Part shown: piece after piece, positions 27,617 through 36,770 of the stretch
How the letters are laid out: every line of letters starts with the position of its first letter
Numbering within the stretch: position 1 is the stretch's first letter
Origin: an uncultured Cytophaga sp.
Lineage (GTDB): Bacteria; Bacteroidota; Bacteroidia; Cytophagales; Cytophagaceae
Direction: 5' to 3'
DNA length: 59,140 nucleotides
Assembly: GCF_937863595.1 (NCBI RefSeq)
Contig: NZ_CALMGQ010000066.1
Location: 1 to 59,140 of the forward strand
The notes under the pieces: model-generated
Told to the model about the DNA's origin: nothing
Databases searched by the model: none
Seen by the model: only the letters and a program-made list of their open reading frames with translations
Position numbers and translations under genes: made by a program

Positions 27617-28375
27617 TCAAATATTAAATACACTTTCAGGATTAAATAAACCATGCTCCCCATACTTCACATAACCCAACTGATTGGTCAGCATATTCGT
27701 TTTACCAATTTCAAAATCTGGGGTAGCACCATGGTGATGCCCATAGATCCATGCATCCGGACCATTAGCTTCTATCAGATCAAATAATTCTATCGCAAAG
27801 GCTTCGCTTAAAACACTACCTTTGTATTCCGCAGGATAATGCATATAGGTGGGTACATGATGTGTAACAACGAGCTTTTTAGTTGCTGCTGTAGACTTCA
27901 ACTCCTGTCTTAGAAATGCCAAACTTTCTTCGTGTAACTGATTGTACATAGCTGCAGAAAAGCGTTTCCCATCCTTGGTGATACAATGAAAATCGCTCAT
28001 GCCACGTTCTATATCCCAAGCACACGCATCGCTTATTTTAGTCCACATGGTAGAGAATATCAAGTGTACATCTTTTACTTGTACACTCGTATTATTCACG
28101 AGAAAAACATTGGTACTGATTTCTCTCAGCAAGCTTCCCGCATAGTGCATTAAATCCGAATTGTAATATTCGTGATTGCCTGGCACCCAATACACGGCTT
28201 CGAAATGATCAGACACGTACTTAAAAAAATCTGCATGTTTGTGCATCACATTAAACGGCACCACATCTCCCGCCAATACCAACACCTCTGCTTTCGGCTG
28301 TATTGGATTGGCTTTCATAAAATCTCTGTTTTGAGAAAATTCCAGATGTAGGTCGGATGCGTATTGGAGGGTCAT
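27617..28375 (-). CDS. Calcineurin-like metallophosphoesterase
   Basis: A 252-residue protein with metal-binding blocks in order: ASDLHLEF (D8, H10), LVLAGDVVPF, YWVPGNHEYYNSDL, VVTHHVPTYMHYP and WIYGHHHGATPDFEIG. This is the full calcineurin-like set, so it should be an active cytoplasmic phosphohydrolase of unknown substrate. A broken copy of its first 30 codons lies 1.67 kb away at 29944-30045. Confidence 0.92.
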   Translation of the reverse strand: MTLQYASDLHLEFSQNRDFMKANPIQPKAEVLVLAGDVVPFNVMHKHADFFKYVSDHFEAVYWVPGNHEYYNSDLMHYAGSLLREISTNVFLVNNTSVQVKDVHLIFSTMWTKISDACAWDIERGMSDFHCITKDGKRFSAAMYNQLHEESLAFLRQELKSTAATKKLVVTHHVPTYMHYPAEYKGSVLSEAFAIELFDLIEANGPDAWIYGHHHGATPDFEIGKTNMLTNQLGYVKYGEHGLFNPESVFNI

Positions 28376-28568
28376 GGTATCGTATTGTTAAAACCATTTT
28401 CCTGACTTCGGGAATATGGTAGGTGTTTGTAGTTTATTCTTGGCAGAAAACACAAACGAATGTATATATAATTAGTTGATAGAAATAGACGCTGAAAAAA
28501 ACTTTTCCTGTAAAAACAAAAATGCCTCACCTTTCGATGAAGCGTTTCTAAACTATATTTTCAACGTT

Positions 28569-28925
28569 TTATATCGAATATAAATATTCTGAAAAGGCAT
28601 CCATCGTTGTAATTTTATATACTGGAATATCGTGTCTTTCACGATCAGTTGCATCTTGTGTTTTTGCAACCGTTCTAAACATATCCATTACCGAAGTTGA
28701 TGCATTTACCAATACAACCAAGATTCCTTGATTCGCCAATTCCACTTTTTCTTTATGCAGTTGGTCTGCAAAAGATCTAGACACAAATTCAACACCGTCA
28801 AAATTCAATTCAACCTGCGTACATGCAGTTTGTTGAATTTGAGTTTTAATGTTAAGGGCAGCCTCGCGCGTATTAATAATGGAATCAATTTCTGAGGCAA
28901 TATGAATTTCTAATACTGCTTTCAT
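28569..28925 (-). CDS. DUF4325 STAS-like protein
   Basis: A 118-residue protein with an alpha/beta STAS-like pattern: VLEIHIASEIDSI, QVELNFDGVEFVSRSFADQL, IEL-like helix and ILVVLVNASTSVMDMFRTV. DUF4325 proteins are commonly encoded next to a GHKL ATPase, as here, and may act like an anti-anti-sigma partner. The role is unproven. It lies 80 bases downstream of the ATPase gene on the same strand. Confidence 0.8.
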   Translation of the reverse strand: MKAVLEIHIASEIDSIINTREAALNIKTQIQQTACTQVELNFDGVEFVSRSFADQLHKEKVELANQGILVVLVNASTSVMDMFRTVAKTQDATDRERHDIPVYKITTMDAFSEYLYSI

Positions 28926-29005
28926 AATGGTAATTGTAATGTGGTTCGTATAACAAATATAAGATTCGTCAGATTAATAACGAAAGATACCTAGAATTAG
29001 TTTCT

Positions 29006-29938
29006 TTACCCTTGCGTATATGCATGAAAATCAAAGTTTTTTCGGTCGTTTGTAGGTATTCGAAGCGCTACAAGACTTCCTGGAAAGAACAATTCATTCT
29101 TTAATGCAACAACATCATTTTGCTCAACCGTATGGCTAGCCAGTGCAGCACCAGACCACAACATAAATTTACCTTTTAATGCATCAATTAATATGCTTCT
29201 GGAGGTTGACAAGCCATACCCACGCGATTCGGGTATGTCTTTTGTAGATTTACCTTGTATGGCAGCTTTAATGGCTTCTGAATGGCTGGTAATTTCTGGA
29301 TATTTGCCACATCTGATATAGGAATCAAGCACGCCTTTGCCTCCATCCGATATGCATAAATCCATAAAATTTTTCGATTTATAATATTGGGCAAATAAAA
29401 ACCCTCGACTTACAGCAGAGTGATCAGATGCATTATTACTCAACTCATCAATCATATAATAAACTGCATCTCTAAAAGAGCCTGTCAAACCTAATTGATT
29501 TTTTAAAATAACATTAACAGCCGACAATGTTTTTTCTCTAATGGTATCTTCAACACTACTTTTAGCTGTTGGAAAAGCAACAAGCGGAATATAAGTACAC
29601 GTATAATATTTCTCAAAGGTTGAATGCAATGAATGAAGCTCTGATTCTTGCGGACAAAAACCCGCAGGAAAAAATATAGTTTCCAGATACTTTTTGAAAC
29701 TATAGTCTATACAATTCAAATTAAAATCTACGGTATTTCCATTATGGCGCAAATTAAATGCAATCGCTGCAATACCGCCTAAGAAAAGGGGACTAGAAAA
29801 TTTGCAATTCGAAAAATCGAACATAATTTCATTTCCACCTGTCGAATGTATACGTTCAACAAGAACAGCAAGCTTGCGAATGGAATCTCCAAAATCTTCA
29901 GAAATCCGTTCTGGCATTTTTAAAATAAGTGGACTCAT
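29006..29938 (-). CDS. GHKL-type ATP-binding protein with N-terminal STAS-like region
   Basis: A 310-residue protein. Residues 1-95 look STAS-like (GNEIMFDFSNCKFSSPLFLGGI). Residues 140-300 form a HATPase_c domain: N box YMIDELSNNASDHS (E165, N169), G1 motif ISDGGKGV (D198), and G2 motif RGYGLSTSRSIL (239-250). It has no HisKA domain, so it is a switch-type ATPase/kinase as in anti-sigma factors, not a classical histidine kinase. It is paired with DUF4325 downstream. Its start is next to the broken metallophosphoesterase fragment. Confidence 0.85.
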   Translation of the reverse strand: MSPLILKMPERISEDFGDSIRKLAVLVERIHSTGGNEIMFDFSNCKFSSPLFLGGIAAIAFNLRHNGNTVDFNLNCIDYSFKKYLETIFFPAGFCPQESELHSLHSTFEKYYTCTYIPLVAFPTAKSSVEDTIREKTLSAVNVILKNQLGLTGSFRDAVYYMIDELSNNASDHSAVSRGFLFAQYYKSKNFMDLCISDGGKGVLDSYIRCGKYPEITSHSEAIKAAIQGKSTKDIPESRGYGLSTSRSILIDALKGKFMLWSGAALASHTVEQNDVVALKNELFFPGSLVALRIPTNDRKNFDFHAYTQG

Positions 29939-29943
29939 AGATG

Positions 29944-30045
29944 TTAAAATAATACCTCTCCTTTCGGCTGTATCGGATGGACTTTTATATAATCTCTATT
30001 CTGAGAGAATTCTAAATGAAGGTCGGATGCGTATTGGAGGATCAT
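29944..30045 (-). pseudogene. Truncated copy of the metallophosphoesterase gene
   Basis: The frame reads MILQYASDLHLEFSQNRDYI, then KVHPIQPKGEVLF and a stop. It matches the first 32 codons of the intact gene at 28375 (MTLQYASDLHLEFSQNRDFM, KANPIQPKAEVLV) with a handful of substitutions, and the match continues a few bases 5' of the ATG (GGTCGGATGCGTATTGGAGG on the plus strand). The copy ends where the GHKL gene begins, so it marks the edge of a duplication or insertion. Confidence 0.85.
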
Positions 30046-30051
30046 GGGGTT

Positions 30052-30603
30052 TTATCGTTTGTAATCAAAACCAGAAATTGTATACTTTTTCATTTTTGCA
30101 TCCAACGCCTCAATTATTTTTTTATTGCTCGGTGTGGCTGGTGCGTAGATAAGAGATAAACGAATACAAAATGATTTAATCCAAATTGCAAAAACAGAAA
30201 AAGTCAAAAATAAATAATATGCAATACTAAATGTCAAAATAATAACCATTACAAATGAATAATTTTCCATAATTGAATTACGCAATTGTTCCACATAAGA
30301 AATATTAATTTTAAAAAATGCAATAGATAGTGAGTAAACACCAATACCTGAAGCACCAAGTATAAGAGTAATGATGACATTTTTCAAGTCTTTTCCAAAT
30401 ACAATACATGCAGGCGAAGCATCTGGAGGAATGTCAAAATATATTCTTTTCAATTGATCTTTCAAATATTCACTACATCTATACAAACTAAATATAAGCA
30501 AGAAATGTACGCATAGAATTATAGATCCTTGGACATTTAACAGAACACAGCCACCCATAAATACAGCAACCAACATTAGAAAAACCACGAACACATTTTT
30601 CAT
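30052..30603 (-). CDS. Membrane protein of unknown function, four transmembrane helices
   Basis: A 183-residue protein with hydrophobic segments VFVVFLMLVAVFMGGCVLLN, IILCVHFLLIFSLY, VIITLILGASGIGVYSLSI and MVIILTFSIAYYLFLTFSVF. The C-terminus is cytoplasmic and basic (APATPSNKKIIEALDAKMKK). It begins 22 bases after hsdR ends, on the same strand, so it is probably the last gene of the restriction operon. I do not recognise the family. Confidence 0.7.
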   Translation of the reverse strand: MKNVFVVFLMLVAVFMGGCVLLNVQGSIILCVHFLLIFSLYRCSEYLKDQLKRIYFDIPPDASPACIVFGKDLKNVIITLILGASGIGVYSLSIAFFKINISYVEQLRNSIMENYSFVMVIILTFSIAYYLFLTFSVFAIWIKSFCIRLSLIYAPATPSNKKIIEALDAKMKKYTISGFDYKR

Positions 30604-30625
30604 AGCCTCTTTTAAAATTCAACTA

Positions 30626-33600
30626 CTACCCCACAATCGGCCAATCCTTAAACTGCCCTTCTGCCTGATCCATAATCTCGGCTAAAATCTGAGTCAATTC
30701 TTCCAGACTCACTTTCCCGCGTAATTCTCTCTTAACCGCCAAACGTATTGCCGCTTTAGCGTCTTCTTTTTTAGTCCAGTCTATTTCTAAATTATCTTTT
30801 ACCGCTTTGCATACAGCATGCACCACATCTTGTATTGGACCGGCCTGCTGAATGATTTCTTTTTTAGCATGAATAATATCATAAAAGGCGAGCTCTTCAT
30901 CGGTAATACCCAACTCCTGCTGGCGGCGTTTTTCTTCTTGCAAATCCTGACCGCGTTTAATCAATTCCAATATGGTCGTGTACGAATCAATTGCGTTCTT
31001 GTGGTATTTATCAATTACTTTTTCTATTTCTTCTTTTAAGGAAGTATACTTTTTAATATTCTTATGCAAACGCAGTGCAATTTCACCTTTTAGAATATTC
31101 CGCAATAATTCAATCTGCAACGACAAATTTGATTTGTTCTTTTTGGCACCCAGTAAAAATTCTTCATTCAAAATCGACACATCCGGTTTTTCAATTCCAG
31201 CCATCGCAAATACATCAATCAATGCTTCCGATTCTATGCTTTGCGAAATCAATTCGCGCACTCGTGATTGATTGTCTTTTTTACCTCCGGTTATCGACTT
31301 GGCTTTGCGAACCGCTGCAGATACGTGTTGAATGTATAATATATCCAATACATAAGGTACAATCTCTTCGCTGCTTTTAACAATACTCAATAAACCGGTT
31401 AGCTTCTTTTCATCTTTCATGAAGCCTTCTGCAAACTCGTCGGTTTTTAAAACAGCATTTAATCCTGTATTAATCAACAAACATTTATTTCCATCCGACA
31501 AACCTCTCCAGCTGCTGTAATCAATCGTATCGGGCAAATAGATTTTGCACGCTTCTAATTGATTGAAGAACATTTCCAATGCCTGCTCCATATCAATTTT
31601 GGCTTCGCCCTTGCCGCCGCCTTGCGTATATTTTTTTGTAGCAGATTTCAATTGATCGCCAATACCAATGTAATCCACAATGACACCCGATTGCTTATCG
31701 GCAAATACTCTATTGGCTCGTGCAATGGCTTGCATTAAATTGTGCCCTGTCATTACCTTGTCTACATACATGGTATTAATGATGGGTGCATCAAATCCGG
31801 TGAGCCACATATCACGCACAATCACAATCTTCAAGGGATCATCGGCGTCTCTAAAGCGTTTCTTAATAGCTTCAAACTGTTCTTTAGTTCGAACGTGTTC
31901 TTTCCAACTTGCAGGGTCTTTGGATATGTTGGCGGTTACAATAACGGCTATTTCCGGACAACCTTCAAGCTTCTTAAGTGCATCGTACATCTTCACGCAG
32001 TTTCTCCTGCTCATACACACTACCATGGCTTTACCATCCAGCGTTTCGGTACGTCTTATAAAATGTTTTAAGATATCCGCAGCAATCTTCTCTACACGAT
32101 CATCTGAGCCAGCAGCATCTTCTATGGCGGCCCACTTTAAGGAAGCATTTTCTTCGCTTCCTTCGGCAATGGCTTCCATGTCTGCATCTATGTTTGCATT
32201 GGCAAGATGCAATTTTGCTAAGCGTGGCTCGTAATAGATCGGCACGGTTGCGCCATCTTCTACCGCTTGTTTGATGTCGTAGGTGTGAATGACCTCGCCA
32301 AACAATTGTTCGGTATCGGCATCTTTATTGTCTACGGGTGTACCTGTAAAACCAATGAACGACGCATTGGGCAAGGCGGTGCGTAAGTTTGCGGCATAAC
32401 CATCTAGCAAGCCGTATTGGGTGCGGTGGGCCTCATCGGCTATAACAATAATATTATCTCGGGCAGACAACACAGGGTGTTCCGTTTCTTCCTTGTCTTT
32501 TCGAATTCTGAATTTTTCAATGGTGGTAAAAATAACTCCACCGGCATTGGTATCTAACAATTGTCTTAATTCATCGGTAGACTCTGCATGTTTTACATCG
32601 CCAACTATGTCTTTACACAATACAAAGTTTTCGTACAGCTGCCAATCGAGATCGTTGCGGTCTACCTGTATAACAATGGTTGGATTTTTCAAGGCGGTCA
32701 ATTGGCGCAGCATGCCGGTATAAATGGCCATTGAAATACTTTTGCCTGAACCTTGTGTATGCCAGATCACACCAATACGGCCGTCGCCTATGGGTTTGAT
32801 GGCTTGTTTGGTTTTTTCAACAGCAAAATTTACACCGAAGTATTGGTGGTACTTCGCACCTTTTTTAATTAAGCTGCCATTATGGTCTTCAAAGAAAATA
32901 AAATATTTGATGTAATTCAGTAAGCGTTCTTTGGTAAACAAACCATGCAACAAGGTATGTAACTGAAAATCGTTTGCATCCACAATGTCTCTGCCGTTGA
33001 TGGATTTCCAGGGAGCAAACCACTCCATGCTGGCAGGATACATACCGTGTTGTGCCGTCTTGCCATCACTAATAATGGTGAGTGCATTGTATTCGAATAA
33101 AACGGGTATGTCTTGTTTGTAATGTTGTATCTGATTAAACGCTTCGTTTTCGGTGGTGCTGTGATCAAACCAGTTTTTAAATTCAAACAACACCAACGGG
33201 ATGCCATTGATGTAAATAAGCAAATCTGGAATGCGACGGTTGCGGCCTACAATCTCTATTTGATTGACACAGGTAAAGGTATTTTTTTCAGGATTTTCAA
33301 AATCGATGGGATAAATATGTAAAGCACATTCTTTGCCTGTTTTATCCTTCCAGCTGATGTCTATGCCCTTGGTAAGTTTTAAATGAAAGTCGCGGTTGCG
33401 GTAATCAACATCGGTACCAGCGTTATTGGTAAATTCTTTGGCGGCTTCTTTTACAATATCAGCAGGAAGCTGCGGATACCTTGAAGCTATGAACCCTTGC
33501 AGTACATCTTCTAACACAACCGTGCGCACATCACGACTATAAGCACTGCCGTGTTTGTAGCCGTAACCCAATTGCTGCAGCCATTCAATAGCGGCCTGTT

Positions 33601-33628
33601 CAATGTGATATTCTTTCATTGCATTCAT
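30626..33628 (-). CDS. hsdR: Type I restriction endonuclease subunit R
   Basis: A 1000-residue restriction/translocase subunit. The N-terminal nuclease shows PD (134-135) and E149-x-K151 in VLFEFKNW. The SF2 helicase core has Walker A at HTQGSGKSISM (290-300), IVIADEAHRTQYG as motif II, FIGFTGTPVDNKDADTEQLF as motif III, and MQAIARANRVF as motif VI. The C-terminal 250 residues are helical, for HsdM binding. The first codon overlaps the hsdS stop (ATGA). A second ATG three codons later is an alternative start. All catalytic residues appear intact. Confidence 0.96.
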   Translation of the reverse strand: MNAMKEYHIEQAAIEWLQQLGYGYKHGSAYSRDVRTVVLEDVLQGFIASRYPQLPADIVKEAAKEFTNNAGTDVDYRNRDFHLKLTKGIDISWKDKTGKECALHIYPIDFENPEKNTFTCVNQIEIVGRNRRIPDLLIYINGIPLVLFEFKNWFDHSTTENEAFNQIQHYKQDIPVLFEYNALTIISDGKTAQHGMYPASMEWFAPWKSINGRDIVDANDFQLHTLLHGLFTKERLLNYIKYFIFFEDHNGSLIKKGAKYHQYFGVNFAVEKTKQAIKPIGDGRIGVIWHTQGSGKSISMAIYTGMLRQLTALKNPTIVIQVDRNDLDWQLYENFVLCKDIVGDVKHAESTDELRQLLDTNAGGVIFTTIEKFRIRKDKEETEHPVLSARDNIIVIADEAHRTQYGLLDGYAANLRTALPNASFIGFTGTPVDNKDADTEQLFGEVIHTYDIKQAVEDGATVPIYYEPRLAKLHLANANIDADMEAIAEGSEENASLKWAAIEDAAGSDDRVEKIAADILKHFIRRTETLDGKAMVVCMSRRNCVKMYDALKKLEGCPEIAVIVTANISKDPASWKEHVRTKEQFEAIKKRFRDADDPLKIVIVRDMWLTGFDAPIINTMYVDKVMTGHNLMQAIARANRVFADKQSGVIVDYIGIGDQLKSATKKYTQGGGKGEAKIDMEQALEMFFNQLEACKIYLPDTIDYSSWRGLSDGNKCLLINTGLNAVLKTDEFAEGFMKDEKKLTGLLSIVKSSEEIVPYVLDILYIQHVSAAVRKAKSITGGKKDNQSRVRELISQSIESEALIDVFAMAGIEKPDVSILNEEFLLGAKKNKSNLSLQIELLRNILKGEIALRLHKNIKKYTSLKEEIEKVIDKYHKNAIDSYTTILELIKRGQDLQEEKRRQQELGITDEELAFYDIIHAKKEIIQQAGPIQDVVHAVCKAVKDNLEIDWTKKEDAKAAIRLAVKRELRGKVSLEELTQILAEIMDQAEGQFKDWPIVG

Positions 33629-34821
33629 ATCAATTCTTTAACCGCTTTACGTGCTTCGTTTACGCGTATTTCTCCACTGATTAATTTAGGCAAGAGGTAG
33701 TCGCGCGTTTGTTTTAAAATCTGATTCTCTATTGTATTAGCTCTAATATTTTTAAACCATGGATCAACTTGCTCGTTAAAATTATTATGTGTTTCAATAT
33801 TTATTTCAGGTAAATCATATTTTAAGAATGGCTCATTTTGAACCCGTTGTCTTCCTGAAGTTCCTACCATTGTGGAAATAGCAAATTGCCTAAAATTCAT
33901 ATCTCTCGATAAGCAATAAATCATATATTTAGATATACCTCTTTTAGCTCTCATTACTAAAAACTCCGTCGAACCAAAACCAATTTCATCATCTTTAAGA
34001 AAATCAACAAAAGCAGTTTTACCATTTTCAAGACATGGAGTAATACGTGCGAATAAGGTATCCCCATTTTGAAATTTTGAGCCGGAAGAAAATTCTTCAA
34101 AGTCAACATTGGATACTGATAACAAATTTGTTTCAACACTTTTCATTTCAACAAAGGGAGCTCCAATTCCTTGCTTTAAAACTAACTTAGGATTTAGTTC
34201 AATATAATCTGACAAAGTAGACTGCAATTGGCTACCATCTACAAACCAATGCTTATACAAAGCATTGGCCATTTCTTCAAGTGTCTTATTGGTTTGCAGG
34301 TTGAGTTCTATTTTGTCGTCAAGAGAAGATAGTATTTCTGCTATGGCTTCTTGTTCGTTAAGTGGCGGGAGGGTGATATTCAATTCTTCAAGCATCGATT
34401 TAGTCAAAGCCTTTCTAGTCGCTCCAGACGATGAAAGGCTTAACAACTCATTTTTAACTTGTGGTTGAAGCAAATAATACTTTAAAAATTCGGAATTCAG
34501 CTTTTCAACATTACATCTCAAAATTGCTACATGTTGATTAACTCTTGCTGGCAAAATATTGTCTGGAACTTTACAAACTCTTGCAACTGAATCGCCTGTA
34601 ATATTCACTAATATATCATCCTTTTCCAATGTAACATTTTTCAATTCTAAAGCTTGAGCTTCATTTATAAAAGCTAAACCAGAAATTGAAAAAATAAAAT
34701 CATGAACATTTTGGCTTCTAATTAAAGATATGCCTTCATTTATATACGCACTATCACCACCTCTAGGTGTTGACCCACTTCCAATTTTAATGGTAATCTC
34801 TTTTAGTTTATACTGTTCCAT
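33625..34821 (-). CDS. hsdS: Type I restriction specificity subunit S
   Basis: A 398-residue subunit with two target-recognition domains, at about 1-150 and 205-350. Each is followed by a conserved helical spacer (PPLNEQEAIAEILSSLDDKI, and LKQTRDYLLPKLISGEIRV). The second domain ends with the typical LLPKLISGEI motif. It determines which split DNA sequence HsdM methylates and HsdR guards. The HEPN gene's stop codon immediately precedes its ATG with no gap, and the 3' end overlaps hsdR by 4 bases, so all three are co-translated. Confidence 0.93.
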   Translation of the reverse strand: MEQYKLKEITIKIGSGSTPRGGDSAYINEGISLIRSQNVHDFIFSISGLAFINEAQALELKNVTLEKDDILVNITGDSVARVCKVPDNILPARVNQHVAILRCNVEKLNSEFLKYYLLQPQVKNELLSLSSSGATRKALTKSMLEELNITLPPLNEQEAIAEILSSLDDKIELNLQTNKTLEEMANALYKHWFVDGSQLQSTLSDYIELNPKLVLKQGIGAPFVEMKSVETNLLSVSNVDFEEFSSGSKFQNGDTLFARITPCLENGKTAFVDFLKDDEIGFGSTEFLVMRAKRGISKYMIYCLSRDMNFRQFAISTMVGTSGRQRVQNEPFLKYDLPEINIETHNNFNEQVDPWFKNIRANTIENQILKQTRDYLLPKLISGEIRVNEARKAVKELI

Positions 34822-36582
34822 TTAATTAAGCAATTCTAAAGGGTTAGCAACATTCAACAGTTTATCAATTTTAATTTTCCCTTTTATATCTATAGATCCC
34901 AACATAATATCTTGAGAAATAAAAAAATCTTCAATAGTAAGTTTATCATCGTAATCCACATCTACTGGATTATTGACAAAATATTCTAATATAGAATTTA
35001 AAATAAATGTTAAGTAATACCTTAAATGTGATGCATGAACTGCGATGCCAGATTTAATTGCAGCATTGTGAACAATTTCGTTTCGTATTCGATATAAACG
35101 AATAATATTTTGCTTTAAATTTTCTTGATGAGTATTTAAAATAGTATTAATTTTTTCTGGATGTTGTAAAAACTGTAAATAATATTTTGCTCTGTATCGC
35201 ATCAATACAGAATCAGTTTTCCCAATAATTAATTGATAGGTATCCTGCTTGGAAAGATATTCTAAATTTTTATTATATTCTACAATATATTCTTTCTCAT
35301 TTAACATGTCCAATTCTTTATGAAATTGAAACATATTCCTTTTAAAATAGATTATTGAATGGCATTTAGGAAATATATCTTTTATTCTTATTAGTGTTGA
35401 ACTTCCATCGATATGATTAGTAAAAATATATTCTATACCTATCCAATAATTCAATAATTTATTCTCTAATTGAGGAGATTCTGTCCCTAAACGTAAATAC
35501 CGAATTGCAGATTTAATTTTCCTTTTGCTTTCTTCACTAACCTTTAATTCTGTAAGCTTATTTAATCGTTGAATAAACATATCAAAAACCTTTTTACTAC
35601 TTCTGTAATAACCATCGATTTGATAATCACATGGTATAATAGTTGCTTTTTGAGGATTTTTTGAACCAATTACAACAACTTCCTTTTGCAACTTAAACTC
35701 TGCATCACTATGACCTAAATGATACACGTCAAAATCAGATGAAAGAATGTCTATTGAAATATTGACAGCCTTGTAATAATCTAAAGCTTTTTGTTTTATA
35801 CTAAACAAAGCTCCAGCACCGATGCTTGCGCGTTTATCTAAATAATCAGCAACTTTTGAATTTGAAATATTTCGAATTCGTTTTCTATCCCCTGCATTTA
35901 TAATAGAAATATTTGGGTTAACAATTGTTAAATCAGATATATTAAATCCCTTATTATTTTCAACACAAAAGATCAATTCAAAATCTTCCTCTTCTCGTTG
36001 AGCAAGTTTTTCCAAAATTTCATATCGAGCTAAAAAATTTTCTTCCCCAAAATAAAAAATTGAAGTTGTAAATTTATGTAAATATTGTTTTGAATAACCA
36101 AGATTTAACAATTCAATAAATAAATATTGAATAAGATCCATAAAATTATAAATTACTGAATCTTCAATCACACAATCAGGATATTGATTAATTAAATTGT
36201 CTATTTTTTCAAAAAGCACTTTTAAATAATTGTCGTTTTCACTTAAAACAATTCGACTTGCTTGTAATATTTTAACATATTCTTTGGGTGTATTTAATAA
36301 GTTCAAATAATATTTTTTATTCACTTTTTGAAAATTCAATTCATTTTCTTGTATTAAAAGACGCACTACTTCTTTTGATAAAGAAATTGCATATTCATTA
36401 TTGGTCAGTTCCTTTCTTTCCATTAAACTGCATATTTCCATAAGCTCTTTTATAACAGTTTTGGGATTATTTAGTCTCAACCTAAATGTATCAATTGTAT
36501 TTTTATACAATAATTCTATGCTTTTTTCAATAAAAAGTAACTGAATGTCAGTAACTGCGTATTTTATTTTTATATTATACAT
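34822..36582 (-). CDS. ApeA-type HEPN protein (putative RNase effector) inside the restriction operon
   Basis: A 586-residue protein. The C-terminal third carries an ApeA-like HEPN domain: LENKLLNYWIGIEYIFTNH (372-390) and LYRIRNEIVHNAA, giving the Rx4H motif R500-H505 used by HEPN RNases. The N-terminal 340 residues are helical, then alpha/beta, with no domain that I recognise. HEPN RNases such as ApeA and PrrC kill infected cells by cutting tRNA or other RNA. The gene is wedged between hsdM and hsdS with zero spacing to hsdS. Its upstream region carries a plus-strand RNA candidate. Activity is inferred from the motif and context. Confidence 0.78.
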   Translation of the reverse strand: MYNIKIKYAVTDIQLLFIEKSIELLYKNTIDTFRLRLNNPKTVIKELMEICSLMERKELTNNEYAISLSKEVVRLLIQENELNFQKVNKKYYLNLLNTPKEYVKILQASRIVLSENDNYLKVLFEKIDNLINQYPDCVIEDSVIYNFMDLIQYLFIELLNLGYSKQYLHKFTTSIFYFGEENFLARYEILEKLAQREEEDFELIFCVENNKGFNISDLTIVNPNISIINAGDRKRIRNISNSKVADYLDKRASIGAGALFSIKQKALDYYKAVNISIDILSSDFDVYHLGHSDAEFKLQKEVVVIGSKNPQKATIIPCDYQIDGYYRSSKKVFDMFIQRLNKLTELKVSEESKRKIKSAIRYLRLGTESPQLENKLLNYWIGIEYIFTNHIDGSSTLIRIKDIFPKCHSIIYFKRNMFQFHKELDMLNEKEYIVEYNKNLEYLSKQDTYQLIIGKTDSVLMRYRAKYYLQFLQHPEKINTILNTHQENLKQNIIRLYRIRNEIVHNAAIKSGIAVHASHLRYYLTFILNSILEYFVNNPVDVDYDDKLTIEDFFISQDIMLGSIDIKGKIKIDKLLNVANPLELLN

Positions 36583-36624
36583 ATTATGTGTTATATTGTA
36601 TTATCAAAAACATTTAAAGTACAG

Positions 36625-36730
36625 AAAGGGGCTCTGGATTTTATCCTCTAATCTTTACAATTTGAAGATTAAGTTATTTTCCCAGCCCCTAAGAAATTTA
36701 AGACCTGAACAAAATTCAGGTCTTTTTTTA
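36625..36730 (+). ncRNA. Candidate small RNA between the HEPN and ATPase genes
   Basis: AGGGGCT (36627-36633) pairs with AGCCCCT (36684-36690), and TAATCTT (36649-36655) with AAGATTA (36665-36671) inside it. A terminator follows: AAGACCTGAA/TTCAGGTCTT (36700-36724) then T7-A-T6. All flanking genes are on the minus strand, and only the plus strand has the T-run, so the terminator implies a short plus-strand transcript. A weak TATATTGT box at 36592 could be its promoter. No open frame is present. Confidence 0.5.
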
Positions 36731-36770
36731 TTTTTTAAATCTAATAAAATAATAGAACTATATATCATTC

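Noticed and set aside
31680..32234. 184-codon plus-strand frame opposite hsdR
   Set aside because: It is the antisense shadow of conserved helicase motifs and has no domain of its own.
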